From Paulownia fortunei (Eukaryota > Streptophyta > Magnoliopsida > Lamiales > Paulowniaceae), in NCBI GenBank assembly GCA_019321725.1, contig CM033108.1:6032060-6096059 (forward strand): a DNA stretch of 64,000 bases, in the 5' to 3' direction. Under the pieces are notes generated by a model. It did not search any database. It was not told the DNA's origin and was given only the letters and a program-made list of their open reading frames with translations. Below are positions 63,824-64,000 of the stretch, piece after piece; the stretch's first letter is position 1; the number at the start of each line of letters is the position of its first letter. A program made the translations under genes and the position numbers.

Positions 63824-63858
63824 CCCCCCCCCCCCCCCCAAAAAAAAAAAAAAAAAAA
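63824..63858 (+). repeat. C16-A19 homopolymer junction
   Basis: Sixteen consecutive Cs directly followed by nineteen As. Such a junction is rare in this AT-rich sequence and is prone to sequencing and assembly error, so its exact length should not be trusted. Confidence 0.9.
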
Positions 63859-64000
63859 CCTAATTAATTTTTAATATCAAATTCAGTCCCTCATTTTCCA
63901 CCTTAAGAAACAAAAAAAGCAAAATCTTGCTTACACCCACAATCTGATGTGATGGACTTATACTTTTCTTGCACGGATTGATAATGTTGTTTTTCTTGAA

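Noticed and set aside
1..64000. tRNA, rRNA and CRISPR arrays
   Set aside because: No tRNA-like A/B box pair with a cloverleaf and no rRNA segment was recognised. The tandem repeats found lack CRISPR spacer structure, and the DNA is plant nuclear. A tRNAscan-SE run would be decisive for tRNAs.

Overview
The window is nuclear DNA of a flowering plant, almost certainly a core eudicot. It is strongly AT-rich, its genes carry many GT-AG introns, and it holds plant-type transposon remnants. The two intact gene models belong to plant-specific clades. I cannot name the species. The style of the proteins would fit an asterid, but that is a weak impression.

Layout. 1-8.6 kb: AT-rich intergenic DNA with a GC-richer island (660-1000), repeat debris and a small Ty3/gypsy integrase relic (7721-7771, minus). 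8.65-12.64 kb: a 5'-truncated, multiply frameshifted pseudogene of a PDR-type full-size ABCG transporter (minus), still with introns. 12.6-25.3 kb: intergenic DNA with a large direct duplication (15.35/16.69 kb) and two MITE-like elements (17.97-18.36 kb; 22.19-22.52 kb, the latter with TAA target duplications). 26.4-29.8 kb: a five-exon clade E protein phosphatase 2C gene of the EGR type (plus, 372 aa). 30.4-31.9 kb: nested tandem duplications. 34.2-39.7 kb: a degenerate Ty3/gypsy LTR retrotransposon (minus) with 333-bp LTRs and gag, protease, RT, RNase H and integrase remains. 39.7-44.8 kb: AT-rich spacer with short tandem repeats. 44.8-62.7 kb: a 20-exon PX-PH phospholipase D (PLD zeta / PLDP) gene on the minus strand. 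62.7-64 kb: its 5' flank, with three matches to the PHR1-binding element (GNATATNC).

How the parts relate. PP2C and PLD zeta are convergent neighbours. As I recall the Arabidopsis map, the same two families are adjacent at both PLDP2/EGR1 (AT3G05630/AT3G05640) and PLDP1/EGR3 (AT3G16785/AT3G16800), so this looks like an old conserved gene pair whose spacer was inflated here by transposons and duplications. The most surprising detail is inside the PLD gene. Nineteen of the twenty exons join perfectly in frame, but exon 15 is one G short at its 5' end (five Gs where six would keep the frame). As given, translation would stop 13 codons later and lose the second HKD catalytic motif. It is either a recent loss-of-function allele or a homopolymer sequencing error.

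I see no novel multi-gene system, no CRISPR array and no recognisable tRNA or rRNA gene.
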